DNA of 64,000 nucleotides from Stentor coeruleus. Its lineage: Eukaryota > Ciliophora > Heterotrichea > Heterotrichida > Stentoridae. Every line of letters begins with the position of its first letter. Position 1 is the stretch's first letter. A program made the position numbers and the translations under genes. The stretch spans positions 1 to 64,000 of the forward strand of contig MPUH01000149.1 in the NCBI GenBank assembly GCA_001970955.1. The letters are read 5' to 3'. The notes beneath the pieces are model-generated. The model searched no databases. It was not told the origin of the DNA and saw only the letters and a program-made list of their open reading frames with translations. Shown here piece after piece: positions 39,965-50,477 of this stretch.

Positions 39965-40356
39965 AAATTATACATTTAGGCTGAGTTTAGGATAGAATTC
40001 TTATAGAAATGACTAAATTAGGTGTTTATATAGTTTTGATTGTTTTAAGGATGATTAAGGTTATGAAAATTATTAATAAATATTGAATATAGGCTGTTAT
40101 AGTTGTACTTCCCGCCCTCGATAAAAAGAAAATATATCTTAGATAATGTATGTAGTTTGTAAAAGGACAGGTTTTAATGTATAATTTTATATTATATAAT
40201 CGAAACCAATCCAATTAAAGGAAATCACTTTACATTATCATAGCAAGGAATATAGAATCCATCAATTTATAAATCAATAAATTTCTTATCAAGTCAAATA
40301 TTTCCTTTAAAAAAATCTAAATACATAATAATAAATCTTATTATCAAACATTCTAA
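39965..40356. other. Intergenic, no gene seen
   Basis: 5' flank of the IQ protein and 3' flank of the homeodomain-like gene. It is AT-rich; a short frame at 40026-40214 looks random. Confidence 0.55.
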
Positions 40357-40806
40357 TCAAAACAGATAACTCGTAGGTGATAAACTTGAAATATTAGAAA
40401 ACTGCATTTTATAAGCTATTTGGCATAGCATCATATCATCTTCAATCTTCATCAAACGCATAGTTTCCTTACAAACAAGTTTATTTTCAAATGAAGCACT
40501 TACCATACCTTTATTTTTTTTCTTGTAATCCCAATTCCATTTGTAAATCTGACTTTCACTTAACCCTGTCTTAAATGCAAGTTCTTTAATTAACTCTTTA
40601 CCCCAAAATGGATTGTTTTCAAACTCAGACACAAGCAAACGCATTTGTTGTTCATTTTTCCGATTACGCTTTTTTAAATCAGGGGTAGAATTTTCAAGAA
40701 CTTCAGGAGAAAAATCAGTTGAAACATATCCTTGGCTTAGTTCGCTTTCAGGGTAGTCAAATATAGAATAATATTCAATTTCTTCGTCGCTTGACCGCGT
40801 TTTCAT
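40357..40806 (-). CDS. Homeodomain-like DNA-binding protein
   Basis: The 149-residue protein has an acidic N-terminus and a homeodomain-like three-helix unit at about 46-98: basic arm KKRNRKNEQQ, helix 1 MRLLVSEFENNPFW, helix 2 ELIKELAFKTG and helix 3 SESQIYKWNWDYKKK. Helix 3 replaces the canonical WFQNRR by WNWDYKK, so the base-reading Asn-51/Arg-53 pair is not conserved in the usual form. It still has the size, Trp and basic tail expected of a DNA-binding helix. It is probably a small nuclear regulator with unusual specificity. It ends with TGA. Confidence 0.65.
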   Translation of the reverse strand: MKTRSSDEEIEYYSIFDYPESELSQGYVSTDFSPEVLENSTPDLKKRNRKNEQQMRLLVSEFENNPFWGKELIKELAFKTGLSESQIYKWNWDYKKKNKGMVSASFENKLVCKETMRLMKIEDDMMLCQIAYKMQFSNISSLSPTSYLF

Positions 40807-41421
40807 TTTCCGGCAAGTGCGTAATAATTATAGTAATGTGTGTGCCATTGTTTTACCCGGACTTAAAGTTAGTATATCTTGAGGCAGGAGTTGATATTTT
40901 ATGTTTAGTTGAAGATTCAGAGTATGTGCAAGTTTTACTGTTGAATAATATGGAGTATAAGACATTATTAATTATTTAGTTCTAGAGATTGCTTCTGATT
41001 AGGATAAATATAACCAATTAAAACAGAGATATTCTGACAAAAATACGATATTTATTTTATATGATTGTTGCTTACAATAAACTTAAAATATTTTATTTGA
41101 GAAAGGACTTGTCTAGTATTGAAATTATTATAATTTATGATTGATTTTATTATATAAAAATAACTTTTAATATCAAATAATAAAAGCATAAAGAAACTAA
41201 CGGTTTAATAAAATCAATATAATATTTAAGGTTTAGGAATAATTTTATACTAATTGATTAATATGACTATAAAAATAATCACACAAACTAATAACCAACA
41301 TAAAAAAATAAGCAATTGATATCAATAAACCCTTAAGTCTTTTATATATCTTTATTCATAGAATTTTATCTTAAAAAAACTTATACTTAATGCTTAAAAC
41401 AAAGTAAAATAATAAAGAAAA
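40807..41421. other. Intergenic, one possible tiny gene
   Basis: Between the homeodomain-like gene and the tectonic gene. A 47-residue plus-strand frame from ATG 40836 to 40979 (starting MCVPLFYPDLKLVYLEAG) has more coding-like composition than its surroundings but no recognisable family. The remainder is AT-rich 5' flank. Confidence 0.35.
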
Positions 41422-42939
41422 ATGCTTAATTGGCTTATTTTGTTAGTCGTGGCGGGAAAAGCTGCAGATAGTCAATATACAGACCCTGGTAAATGCGTAT
41501 GTGATCTAACCGTTAATTCCTGCGATGAATATTGCTGTTGTGATACTGACTGTTCATCAAATATAATATCTTCTTGGGATGGTGATTGTGCTGCAGAAAG
41601 ATATTCATCATATGGAAGCACATACTGTGTTGAAGATGTCGAACTCTTCAAAGCAAACTCACGCCGTGGTATGAAATCGATTTCCTCATCATCAGGTGAA
41701 TCTTGTTTTCAAATTGATAGTTCAAGTACTATTGAAGATTTTCACACAATAGTTGATAGTGTTTCTGAATCTCAGATTTTAGAAAGAGAAAGCAGTTCAA
41801 TAACTTATGGTACAAATATGATAGTTAAAGAAGTGAGCTCTGTTGAAACATATAAAGTAGGTGACTCTTTATATAACTATGCAATACCTGTAGCTAATCC
41901 TTTTGGTCATTGTGTATGGAGCACTATTACCTTTTATGATAATATAGAAAATGTAGCGTGTAGTACTATAGGAGATATATCATCTATATGCTCTCAAGGG
42001 TTAAATGTGAATTTTTTCAAATGGACAAAAGCTGAAATCACATATTTAAAAAGAGACCAAAACACACTATCTGAAACATCTTATTCAAACCCATCAACAA
42101 CTTCATCAGGAAATACATGTAAAGACTCTGTAATAGAAGCACATTATAATATTATTACAAGTAAAAATACTATTAGCTCAACAATAACCGCGACTATAAT
42201 AGTTTCTGATATAACTCAATCAACTACTGTGACAACAGTTCCACAGAAATTTTCCGTACACTTCTATACATCATCAAGCTATAAAAAAAATTCAGGAAGC
42301 CCAGGCTATCAAAAAGGTTTACCTCTAAGAGTTGCTGACGATAAAAATTTTATACTTTCAGGAAGAGGATTCTCAGGAAAATGTTCTGATACACAAACTA
42401 CAGGTCTAGTAGTAAATTTCGGTATTGACACAGCATATTCATGTTATTATTCGAAAAATTATGTGGATTTATCGAATTTTTGCTCATCATTTGACCCGAC
42501 TCAAGAGGAATTTTTCAGTTTTTATGACGTTTATAAGAAATTATATCAATTTGGCTCTGGGACTGATACTATTACTATATCTACAATATCACTAAATGAT
42601 TCTGGAGAATTTTTATCAGGTGTATGTAATATTTATAATACTATGGCTTTTGATATTTATTATGCTTTTACAGGAAGCTATGAAAGTCCACAAGCGAAAA
42701 TTGTATATGCGGAAAAGTATTATAAAAAAGGGGTTTGGAGATTTTCTGGGTTAAATGAGGATGGTGAACAAAATTTTATGTTAAATGTTGTGATTAGTTA
42801 TATACCTTATGATACATTTTATGATCCTTATTATTCTAGACCTAGAATAGATACGATAATGCCACAAAATGTTCTTGATCCGTTTAGAACTTCGGGAAGT
42901 GCTTTTATGATTGTGGCTTATTATTTGATTTTAGTGTGA
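41422..42939 (+). CDS. TCTN: Tectonic, ciliary transition-zone protein
   Basis: Tectonics are extracytosolic components of the MKS module that gates the ciliary transition zone. The 505-residue protein starts with a signal peptide (about 1-14). It has the family hallmark cysteine cluster at 25-44 (CVCDLTVNSCDEYCCCDTDC; Cys 25, 27, 34, 38, 39, 40, 44) and later GSPGYQKGLPLRVADD and GRGFSGKC, which match the conserved tectonic core. The C-terminus (SAFMIVAYYLILV) is hydrophobic and could be a membrane anchor or GPI signal. Tectonics have about 550-700 residues, so it is compact. It ends with TGA. Which of TCTN1/2/3 it matches best cannot be judged. Confidence 0.88.
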   Translation: MLNWLILLVVAGKAADSQYTDPGKCVCDLTVNSCDEYCCCDTDCSSNIISSWDGDCAAERYSSYGSTYCVEDVELFKANSRRGMKSISSSSGESCFQIDSSSTIEDFHTIVDSVSESQILERESSSITYGTNMIVKEVSSVETYKVGDSLYNYAIPVANPFGHCVWSTITFYDNIENVACSTIGDISSICSQGLNVNFFKWTKAEITYLKRDQNTLSETSYSNPSTTSSGNTCKDSVIEAHYNIITSKNTISSTITATIIVSDITQSTTVTTVPQKFSVHFYTSSSYKKNSGSPGYQKGLPLRVADDKNFILSGRGFSGKCSDTQTTGLVVNFGIDTAYSCYYSKNYVDLSNFCSSFDPTQEEFFSFYDVYKKLYQFGSGTDTITISTISLNDSGEFLSGVCNIYNTMAFDIYYAFTGSYESPQAKIVYAEKYYKKGVWRFSGLNEDGEQNFMLNVVISYIPYDTFYDPYYSRPRIDTIMPQNVLDPFRTSGSAFMIVAYYLILV

Positions 42940-43527
42940 TTATTTTAATTATTAGAGATGCATTAGTTTTAGGTAAAGTAAATTAAATGGGCAGTTTTTC
43001 CGATTTTAGCTTGAAAGTAAAGAAAATATTTGCTTGGATTTATTCACTTTTTGTTGATTAAATGGACATGCAGATCTGGATTAATTCTATAATTATTCTT
43101 TTGCACAAGGTCTTTACCTGGTTTTTAAGCCTAATGCTACTTTTAAGAGATTGATTGAAATTCAACCAGGCTTTAATACACACTTATAGAAAATTATGAT
43201 CCATAGCAAGGCGTTTTAAAAAAAATTGTGACCTCTGTTAAAGTGGGTATAGTTTTAACTTGTTACCCTACACAACTCCCTTTTCTTTCTTGACACTATT
43301 TGTCAACCGTTTCTTTCAATGTACATGATAAATAAAGTTATTATAAAGCCAATTCTCTCCACCAAATAAAAGCTACTTACCCAATATTCTTCAAAAATTC
43401 CTTTTCAAAAATCTAATCACCAAAATATCCATAATTTTTCTCTTATTTTCCACTTTTAAATCATCAAAAAATCCTTTATCAAATTAAACCTAAAATACCT
43501 TTACATCCTAGGAAACAAATAAAAAAA
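42940..43527. other. Intergenic, no gene seen
   Basis: T/G-rich after the tectonic stop, A/C-rich over the last 200 bases before the next start. I see no gene or RNA. Confidence 0.55.
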
Positions 43528-44178
43528 ATGTCAAAGAAAAAGCTCCCAGCAGACGACGACTTCCAAGACATCCTCGACAAAATAACCCAAGAAAAAGAAG
43601 AGCGTCAGAAGGGTCTTGAAGATATCAAAAAGCGAAAAAAAGCTTTAGATAAAGTAAAAGCTGATCAAGAATACCCAAGACGGCCTATAAACACTGATTC
43701 AAATTATAAACCAAGACAAACTTTAAGCTCAGAAAGAGATGAACGGAACAACAAAATCTATGCCCATCTACAATCCCCAAAATCAAATGAAGTAAAATCC
43801 CCAAAAGTAAAGCATTTTAATAGAATCGAAGAACAAGACTTATATTCACGTATGGAATTATTAAATCAACAAAAAAACAAATTAAAAATGTTAGACAAAC
43901 GGGCCAGATACGCTGGACTTGTAAGAGAAATTTTTGTTCCAAATATTGATCAACAGAAAAGACAAGAAATAGAAGCGAGAATGGGTAAGACTAATAATAT
44001 GACAAGGTCTGCGAATAATTCTAGAGGAAATAGTTTAGAAAGAGACCCGAATAGAGTTACAAATACGGAACTTGGAATTACGGCGAGTCATGGGAATTTG
44101 GAAAAAATTGAGAGTAGGGTTATACAACATGCAGCTAGAGCTGCGTTAGAATCCCCAAAAAGGGGTTTAGGAAATTAG
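43528..44178 (+). CDS. Unknown coiled-coil protein, 216 residues
   Basis: I do not recognise this protein. It is highly charged. Residues 1-45 form a Lys/Glu-rich helix (ITQEKEERQKGLEDIKKRKK), residues 100-155 a second helical stretch with a conserved look (MELLNQQKNKLKMLDKRARY then AGLVREIFVPNIDQQKRQE). The C-terminus is Asn/Ser-rich. There are no membrane segments or catalytic motifs. The first 100 bases are notably richer in C than neighbouring genes, a common trait of 5' ends here. A cytoskeletal role is possible but unproven. It ends with TAG. Confidence 0.65.
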   Translation: MSKKKLPADDDFQDILDKITQEKEERQKGLEDIKKRKKALDKVKADQEYPRRPINTDSNYKPRQTLSSERDERNNKIYAHLQSPKSNEVKSPKVKHFNRIEEQDLYSRMELLNQQKNKLKMLDKRARYAGLVREIFVPNIDQQKRQEIEARMGKTNNMTRSANNSRGNSLERDPNRVTNTELGITASHGNLEKIESRVIQHAARAALESPKRGLGN

Positions 44179-45095
44179 TAAATTATGGTTGAAATAAGTT
44201 GTATTTGAAGTATGAGATGATATTTTATAAGGGTTTTTTGGAATTTATTAGGGGAAAATAGAATTTTATGGTGATGTTTTAATATTGTAATTAAAATTTG
44301 TAATGTGTGTTGTGGTAGAAATTTAATTATTTGAGATTATTAAGATTTTATAGTTGTTAAAATGTATTTACTTGTGGTTTATTATAGATATATTTTTGCT
44401 GTTTAGAAAAATGTTTATTTATACAAGAATTTTTTGGTTAAGTTTGTTTTTTGAAGTTGAAAATACTTAGAAATTAGTAAAAAAACTAGGGATTAATGGT
44501 AAAGTTACTAATAAAACTGATATAATTAATAAGTTTATATATATACTTCTTGTAAATTGTATATCAGTAATATATTTCCTATTCAAAGTTTATTCTAATT
44601 ATCAATTTAATTATTAATATTCTTCTAAAACACCCTTCAAAATCTCTAATGAAACGCTTTTAAACCATAAATTTATATCTTCTTTTTATTATAATTAAAT
44701 CTCATCATACTCGATCCCATTTTTAAACAAAAGCTTTCATTTTCCCCATAATTATTATAACTTTTAACAAATACTCTAATTACTCCTCCTACACTCAAAA
44801 TAATATTTGTTTAACTTTAATTAAGCCTTTTATCCTCATACATAAAAATCCACTTACATTATCACTTATATCTGACCAAAAATTTAATCATATTGCAAAA
44901 AAAAATCATAATTCATACAAACTTTTTACGTTTACTCTCATCATCAAAAATAATCAACTCATACCACTCATCTTACTCTTATCAACCATCCTAAAGAAAA
45001 ACTACCAAAAAAAGCAAAAAACATTGACAACTTAATCAAAAACTTTATAGAAAGCATTTACACAACAAGAAAGCGAACTACAAAAAAGGAGCTTG

Positions 45096-45112
45096 GTCCC
45101 TAATCTGGGGAC
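45096..45112. other. Small GC-rich hairpin
   Basis: GTCCC (45096-45100) pairs perfectly with GGGAC (45108-45112) around a 7-base loop, in a region otherwise about 25% G+C. It is too short to name. It may be the end of a small RNA or part of a transcript end. Confidence 0.35.
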
Positions 45113-45120
45113 GATTTATT

Positions 45121-45149
45121 AATCTAATCTAATCTAATCTAATCTAATC
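45121..45149. repeat. (AATCT)5.8 microsatellite
   Basis: Five perfect AATCT units plus AATC. The unit also occurs inside the loop of the adjacent hairpin (TAATCT at 45101-45106). Confidence 0.9.
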
Positions 45150-45427
45150 AACCATCCTAAAAAAATCTAGCCCCTTCACATTCATCTAATTTTCAAATAA
45201 AAATCCCTATCATCATGCATTTTTTTCCTTTAAGCATTTTCTAATCATCACTTCCATTAGAACCCTTTCACTTTCCTTTCTATATGCATTTGTTTCTCAA
45301 TATTCTACCATATTCTAGAATCACCAAATTTTATTCAAATAAAATCCAATATAAACACAAACCACAAAACCATAAACCAAACTTATAAAACATAAAAAAC
45401 CATAAGAATCATATAAAAAATTATATA

Positions 45428-45847
45428 TTAATTGTGTTGTCGCAAATAACTTGACATGAATAAAAAGTCTTGTGCTCCAATTTTAGTAATCCACTCATGC
45501 TTTTCAAAATCTTTTAATGCAAAGTTCAAGTTGTTCTCACTAGTTTCCATGAGCTTTGTGAGCTTTGGATATTGACATTTACGTTCTGGTTTTCTCTCAG
45601 ATTTAAGCCCTTTGTTAATTTCTGAATGGACTTTTTTGTGGATTGATAAAAGACTTCCTTGTCTGAAGCTTTGTTTACATCCAATTTCTGTACAGACATA
45701 AGGTTTTTCCCCAGTATGAATGTATATGTGCTCTTTGAGGTTTTGTCTTGAAGAGAGGTTGCGGTAACAATATTTGCATTTGAAATTGAAGTTCTGATCG
45801 TCTTCCATGCCTGCGAGGTCGGGATTTTGGGTGTATATTCCTTTCAT
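45428..45847 (-). CDS. Two-finger C2H2 zinc-finger protein
   Basis: The 139-residue protein has two consecutive C2H2 fingers joined by the canonical linker TGEKPY. Finger 1 uses C24, C27, H40 and H44; finger 2 uses C52, C57, H70 and H74. The linker is typical of DNA-binding fingers, so this is probably a nuclear sequence-specific DNA-binding protein. Two fingers alone contact only about six bases. The C-terminal half is Lys-rich, then helical, with no known domain. Confidence 0.85.
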   Translation of the reverse strand: MKGIYTQNPDLAGMEDDQNFNFKCKYCYRNLSSRQNLKEHIYIHTGEKPYVCTEIGCKQSFRQGSLLSIHKKVHSEINKGLKSERKPERKCQYPKLTKLMETSENNLNFALKDFEKHEWITKIGAQDFLFMSSYLRQHN

Positions 45848-46945
45848 TTATAATATTATAAACCTACTGACATTTTTTTCAGTAAGTCAAAAGAAAATCG
45901 TTTCCTAATATGAAGGTAAGATATAATTGAGAAGAGATATGAGTGTGTTTGAAATGGAGGGATGAAATAGAGGGAAATTGTGTGATTTCTAGCTTTGTAT
46001 GAGCTGGGTGAAAGTTTTTGGTAGATGATTTTTTTTGAAAATACATGATTAGGTAATATTTCAAAAACTATTAACTTTACAGAACCCTATGAAATACAGT
46101 GTCTAGAATATCTAATGCTTATGTAAGAATTTTTAAAGTTAAGATGAGTATATTTATATTAATAAGTATGGTACGATAATAAATTTATGAAACTGTGTAT
46201 GATTAGAGTATTATTATGTATTCAAACAAACTAGGGTTTAAGACAAATAATAGTCATGGCTTAAATATATTTATACCTTCTGGTTTAGAAACTTAAAGTG
46301 TAATCAAAAAATTCCATTCTAAGCAAAAAACCATTTAAAAGTTTATTATAAAATCCCTTATACACTTGCATAATGCCATTCCATTCTAAACAAAAAACTA
46401 TTTAAAAGTTTATTCTAAAATCCTTTATACACTTACATAACACCATTCCATCTGTATCGCATAAGTAGTTTTTAAATTCCTTTTTAGTAAGAATTCATGA
46501 ATCCAGTTGAAATCTCACAATTTTTTCACACAATCAAACCTAATCGAGCCTTCTTTCCAACAATTCTACCAAAAATTACTAAAACTACTCAAAAAACTGC
46601 CGAAATTTTGAAAACACCCAGCATAGCCAAACGCCATTTATAAATCCTTTTAATCATAAAACCCACATAACAGATCCTAAAAAGGCTAAACTCTGCCAAA
46701 ATCTCTAAATTCCATAAAACCCCATACTGAAACTTTAAAAACTAAACACCTAACATTAATCTAAAAAAAAAAAATCAAAAAAAATTTCACTACAAAAAAA
46801 TACCTTTTTTTCCAGCATTTTCTCACCTAATAAAAATTTTCTTACCTTTATATCTAATAACCCTTTAAACTAATTCTAATCTTAAAACATAAGCATTATT
46901 CTCATATTCCTTCCGTAAAATCATCATATCACTTGTCGATTATAT
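45848..46945. other. Divergent intergenic region
   Basis: It contains a 67-bp tandem repeat (46312-46445). A 48-residue frame at 46497-46643 (starting MNPVEISQFFHTIKPNR) is possible but unsupported. The right part is strongly A/C-rich, the 5' flank of the CLPTM1 gene. Confidence 0.45.
46312..46445. repeat. 67-bp imperfect tandem repeat, two units
   Basis: Units 46312-46378 and 46379-46445 differ at few positions and a third partial unit (TTCCAT) follows. It shares the core ACTATTTAAAAGTTTATT. No coding content. Confidence 0.85.
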
Positions 46946-48568
46946 ATGGAAGGTCAAGTCGCAGGTCAAAATCAAGAAGTTAATCAAGATCGTCGAGGGG
47001 GTTTCGGTTTTGGATCCATACTTCAAATGATTCTCATGTACTACGTCATCACTTCTTTAACTTCATCTTTGTTCTCCAGTAAAGATACTAAAGCAAAAAA
47101 TGTTACCCCAGGGTATAACAATCTTCTGGCTGACCATGATATTATTGACTTTTCCCTTTATCTCTCAGAAGATAGCACTGAAAAACTTATTTGGCATGAA
47201 TCAGGGATTACATACGACTTTGAACCTTCAAATAATAAAGAAGTTCTTATCAAAGTTGACGTGACTCCCTCAATGCTCAACAATGTTACAATGCTTCTTT
47301 TAGGAGAATTTACTTTACATTCAATGGCGAAGAAGAGGATTTTTAAGGTTAAAAAAACAAAGGAATTAACAAAGTGGATGACAAAGTCTAATCCTGATAA
47401 AGTGAATCTTTTGTCTGGGGAAGTTTCGAAAGATACGTCGACAGAAAAATTTTTACATTGGATACCTAGTATTGATGTTCAAGTTGTACATGATACTAAT
47501 TTCTATAAACCTTTCCCTCCACAGATTGAGAATAAGGTTACATTAGAAGGTTTTAATTATTTTCCAATCATAGAACTTTCAGACTTTTGGGTATTAAAAG
47601 AACATCTTGTATTGGTCAATGATACAATAAGCCAATTAGATTTGAAATTGACTTTTAATATTGTTTGGATTTATAAGTATATGATGTATACTCAATTTGA
47701 ACAAAGTCAAACTGTTGGAAATACATATGGTTTACATAGCGAAGGTGAATTCGATATTATGAAAAAAATGTTTTTAGAAACAAATCCTTACTTCCTCTCT
47801 CTTACCATGTTTGTCTCTTTCATCCATATGATTTTTGAGTTCATGGCTTTCAAGTCAGAAATCGAATTCTGGAAAGGTAGAGAATCCTTAAAAGGTTTAT
47901 CAACTAACCTTCTCTTATACAACTTTATCGCAAGTATCATAATTTTCTTTTACCTTTTAGATAGTGGAGAAACATCTTGGGCAGTATGGTTGCCTATGGG
48001 AATAGGTATATTTATAGACTTTTGGAAAATAACAAAAGGTTTTGATGTAAAATTCTCTAAAAAATGGCCACTTGTGACTATTAAAGGTAAAGAATCTCAT
48101 AAAGAAGGAGGGACAAATCAGCTTGATAACGCTGCAGTAAAATATTTAGCTTATATTCTTATACCAATAACAATTGGTTATAGTATCTATGGACTTTATG
48201 CTTATCAATATAAAAGTTGGCTTTCTTGGTTTATAGGAACACTTGCTTCAATTATATACACATGTGGGTTTATTATGATGACTCCACAACTTTATATCAA
48301 TTATAAATTACAATCAGTTGCCCATATGCCATGGAAAGTATTGACATATAGAGCACTTAATACTTTTATTGATGATATGTTTGCTTTTATTATAGCTATG
48401 CCAACTATGCATAGACTTGCCTGTTTAAGAGATGATGTGATTTTTATTATTTATATATATCAGAAGTGGATATATAAAGTTGACCCTAATAGGCATTATT
48501 TAGATACTGAAGCTAGTGAAGTTAAGGAGGAAGAGAAAGTAGTTGAAGATCAGAAAAAGAATAATTAA
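46946..48568 (+). CDS. CLPTM1: CLPTM1-like ER membrane protein
   Basis: The 540-residue protein is a full-length homologue of the cleft lip and palate transmembrane protein 1 family, ER multi-pass proteins with lipid-scramblase activity reported for a relative and roles in receptor trafficking. A first membrane segment lies at about 25-45 and a large luminal domain at about 60-270. Several membrane segments follow from about 280 to 480. Family strings include DFWVLKEHLVLVNDT, SLTMFVSFIHMIFEFMAFK, EFWKGRESLKGLS, SWLSWFIGTLASIIYTCGFI, MTPQLYINYKLQSVAHMPWK and LNTFIDDMFAFIIAMPTMHR. The tail is acidic and cytosolic. The ATG at 46946 follows an A/C-rich flank. Confidence 0.93.
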   Translation: MEGQVAGQNQEVNQDRRGGFGFGSILQMILMYYVITSLTSSLFSSKDTKAKNVTPGYNNLLADHDIIDFSLYLSEDSTEKLIWHESGITYDFEPSNNKEVLIKVDVTPSMLNNVTMLLLGEFTLHSMAKKRIFKVKKTKELTKWMTKSNPDKVNLLSGEVSKDTSTEKFLHWIPSIDVQVVHDTNFYKPFPPQIENKVTLEGFNYFPIIELSDFWVLKEHLVLVNDTISQLDLKLTFNIVWIYKYMMYTQFEQSQTVGNTYGLHSEGEFDIMKKMFLETNPYFLSLTMFVSFIHMIFEFMAFKSEIEFWKGRESLKGLSTNLLLYNFIASIIIFFYLLDSGETSWAVWLPMGIGIFIDFWKITKGFDVKFSKKWPLVTIKGKESHKEGGTNQLDNAAVKYLAYILIPITIGYSIYGLYAYQYKSWLSWFIGTLASIIYTCGFIMMTPQLYINYKLQSVAHMPWKVLTYRALNTFIDDMFAFIIAMPTMHRLACLRDDVIFIIYIYQKWIYKVDPNRHYLDTEASEVKEEEKVVEDQKKNN

Positions 48569-49841
48569 GTTAGGATATAAAAATATCGATATATGGCTTT
48601 TTTTTATTATGAGTGTGTTTATGATGATTGTTTAGGATGATTATTGTATTGAGAGTTTTTTTGTTTATACTTTTGAGATTATGTTAAGATTTTATGGGTT
48701 TAAGATTTTATGTTAAGGATTTTGATTTTTTGTTTGGATATGGGGTTTTTTGTATTGGGTGTTGATACAATTTAGGGGTTTATGATAGTTTAAAGAAGGG
48801 GTTTTTTTACTTGTAAGATGAGGGATTGGGATTTTTGGGTGAAATAGACTTGAAGAAAGGTGTTGGCTTGATTATATGATTTGATTGATTAAAGAAAAGT
48901 CATGAATAGTATGACATGGGTTGATGAATTTTCTATGCTTAGGTTGGAGTTAAGGCTATTTGATATGGATAAGGAATTAAGTATTTTAGTCGATTTATGA
49001 TATATTGATTTGAATACTTATGGCTAGCTATATATTTTAATTTATTAAAACACATGCTTTTCGAAATTTATGTCTCCGAAAAATTCTTAACAAGCCTCTA
49101 TGATTTCAAAACTTTTGCGAACTATTAGATAATAACCTTTTTATTATCTAAAACCATACAAAACTTCTAATACTAGTAATAAACTAATATATTTCTTATC
49201 TTTCCAATGGTGAAACTCCAAATAATACAATTTCAAACAATAAATCTCACCGTAAACCATGAAAAAATAAAACATATAAAATCATTATAAAACTAAATCC
49301 AAGCACAAACCTCTACCTACCCAAAATTCTAAAACCCCTCCAGCTTATCGCCAACTCAAAAACCCTTCAAATATCCTATCAAAAGTTTAAAAACCTTCAC
49401 ATATCCCATAACCAACTAAAAACCCCTCATATACCCGAGTAAAAAATCCTAAAAGCTTTAATTTTCCAATAATCCAATCATGCCTAAACTAAAACCCTAA
49501 ACCAAAATTATTACTATCATTTCTAATACCTTAACACCCATCCTAAACTCAAAACCATCCTCATAATCCTAATTANCAAAATTATTACTATCATTTCTAA
49601 TACCTTAACACCCATCCTAAACTCAAAACCATCCTCATAATCCTAATTAATAAAATCTTCCAATCATCTCATCTCAAAAAAATGTTTATCTCATCAGCAT
49701 CTCTATCAAAATCCATTTCCTACAATCTAACTTCTTCATTTCCATATCTTAACCCTCTAATATACCACCCTTTATTACAAATTCTTTTTTTTCTAACCAC
49801 CATATTTATATGTCATCTGAGTTTTTAATCCGTTTTTTATA
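48569..49841. other. Intergenic, no gene seen; assembly seam
   Basis: T/G-rich to about 48900 and A/C-rich from about 49080, as expected for the gap between two plus-strand genes. It contains one N at 49576 flanked by a perfect duplication. I see no gene. Confidence 0.6.
49503..49649. repeat. 73-bp duplication flanking single N (assembly seam)
   Basis: Bases 49503-49575 and 49577-49649 are identical and separated by one N at 49576. This is the mark of two overlapping contig ends joined without merging, not of biology. Confidence 0.9.
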
Positions 49842-50477
49842 ATGTTACCTCTTTTGCTTGTATTCTTACTTGGAGCTCAAGCTGGAAAAGAATACCTAGG
49901 CTTTGATATGACAATCAGCTGGACCTTCCCCGAAGAAGATTATGTGCTTTTCGAACTTGCTATTCCTTCCAGTTATAGAGAAGCCTTTGGCTGGATGGGT
50001 ATTGCCTTACAAGATGCACGTGATGCTAGAGATAGTTTCTCATGTGATTATTATATCGCCCCTATGGATACCGGGCTTATGACCGATAGATACGCTCAGG
50101 CTAATGGTTTTTCCCTTACTGATGAAGACCAAGGATGCGCAACAAATCTTGATGTCTCAAGTGAAGAAGTAGGGAATTATTTATTGATCAAATTTGGTAG
50201 GCCTTTAATTACTGGAGATAGATGTGATATTCCATTGTATAAGGATAAACCTTTAATGGTTAAGTATGCTATAGGACCAATGATTAATGGAAACATAGAA
50301 CAACATAGCTTTAGATTCAATGGACTTGAATATATTGTTTTATCTGAAAACTATGAAGATAAGAATAATGATGAAAGATTTGTTTATGGACCTTGGATGG
50401 TACAGAAATGGCAGAATGTGAAATGGTATGAAGAATATGGAGACCCTGAACCTCCTGGACAAACATACCCTGAGTAA
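49842..50477 (+). CDS. Secreted DOMON-domain protein
   Basis: The 211-residue protein has a signal peptide (1-14, MLPLLLVFLLGAQA) and one DOMON domain over most of its length. DOMON is an immunoglobulin-like beta-sandwich that binds haem or sugars. Matching strings are FDMTISWTFPEEDYVLFEL (21-39), FGWMGIALQDARD and DRYAQANGF, with FGRPLITGDRCDIPL, the usual ...R.L.TGD..D.. stretch. A Tyr/Trp-rich end (WQNVKWYEEYGD) follows. There is no membrane segment, so it is probably soluble in a secretory compartment or outside the cell. The ligand is unknown. Confidence 0.82.
   Translation: MLPLLLVFLLGAQAGKEYLGFDMTISWTFPEEDYVLFELAIPSSYREAFGWMGIALQDARDARDSFSCDYYIAPMDTGLMTDRYAQANGFSLTDEDQGCATNLDVSSEEVGNYLLIKFGRPLITGDRCDIPLYKDKPLMVKYAIGPMINGNIEQHSFRFNGLEYIVLSENYEDKNNDERFVYGPWMVQKWQNVKWYEEYGDPEPPGQTYPE

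Larger units (their letters stand above)
44179..45427. other. Convergent intergenic region with microsatellite
   Basis: T/G-rich to about 44450 (3' flank of the coiled-coil gene), then A/C-rich (3' flank of the minus-strand zinc-finger gene). It holds an AATCT microsatellite and a nearby GC-rich hairpin; see separate entries. I see no protein gene. Confidence 0.55.

Noticed and set aside
40791-40979. 62-codon plus-strand frame overlapping the homeodomain gene start
   Set aside because: It begins antisense inside the homeodomain-like gene. An inner ATG at 40836 is conceivable, but nothing supports it.
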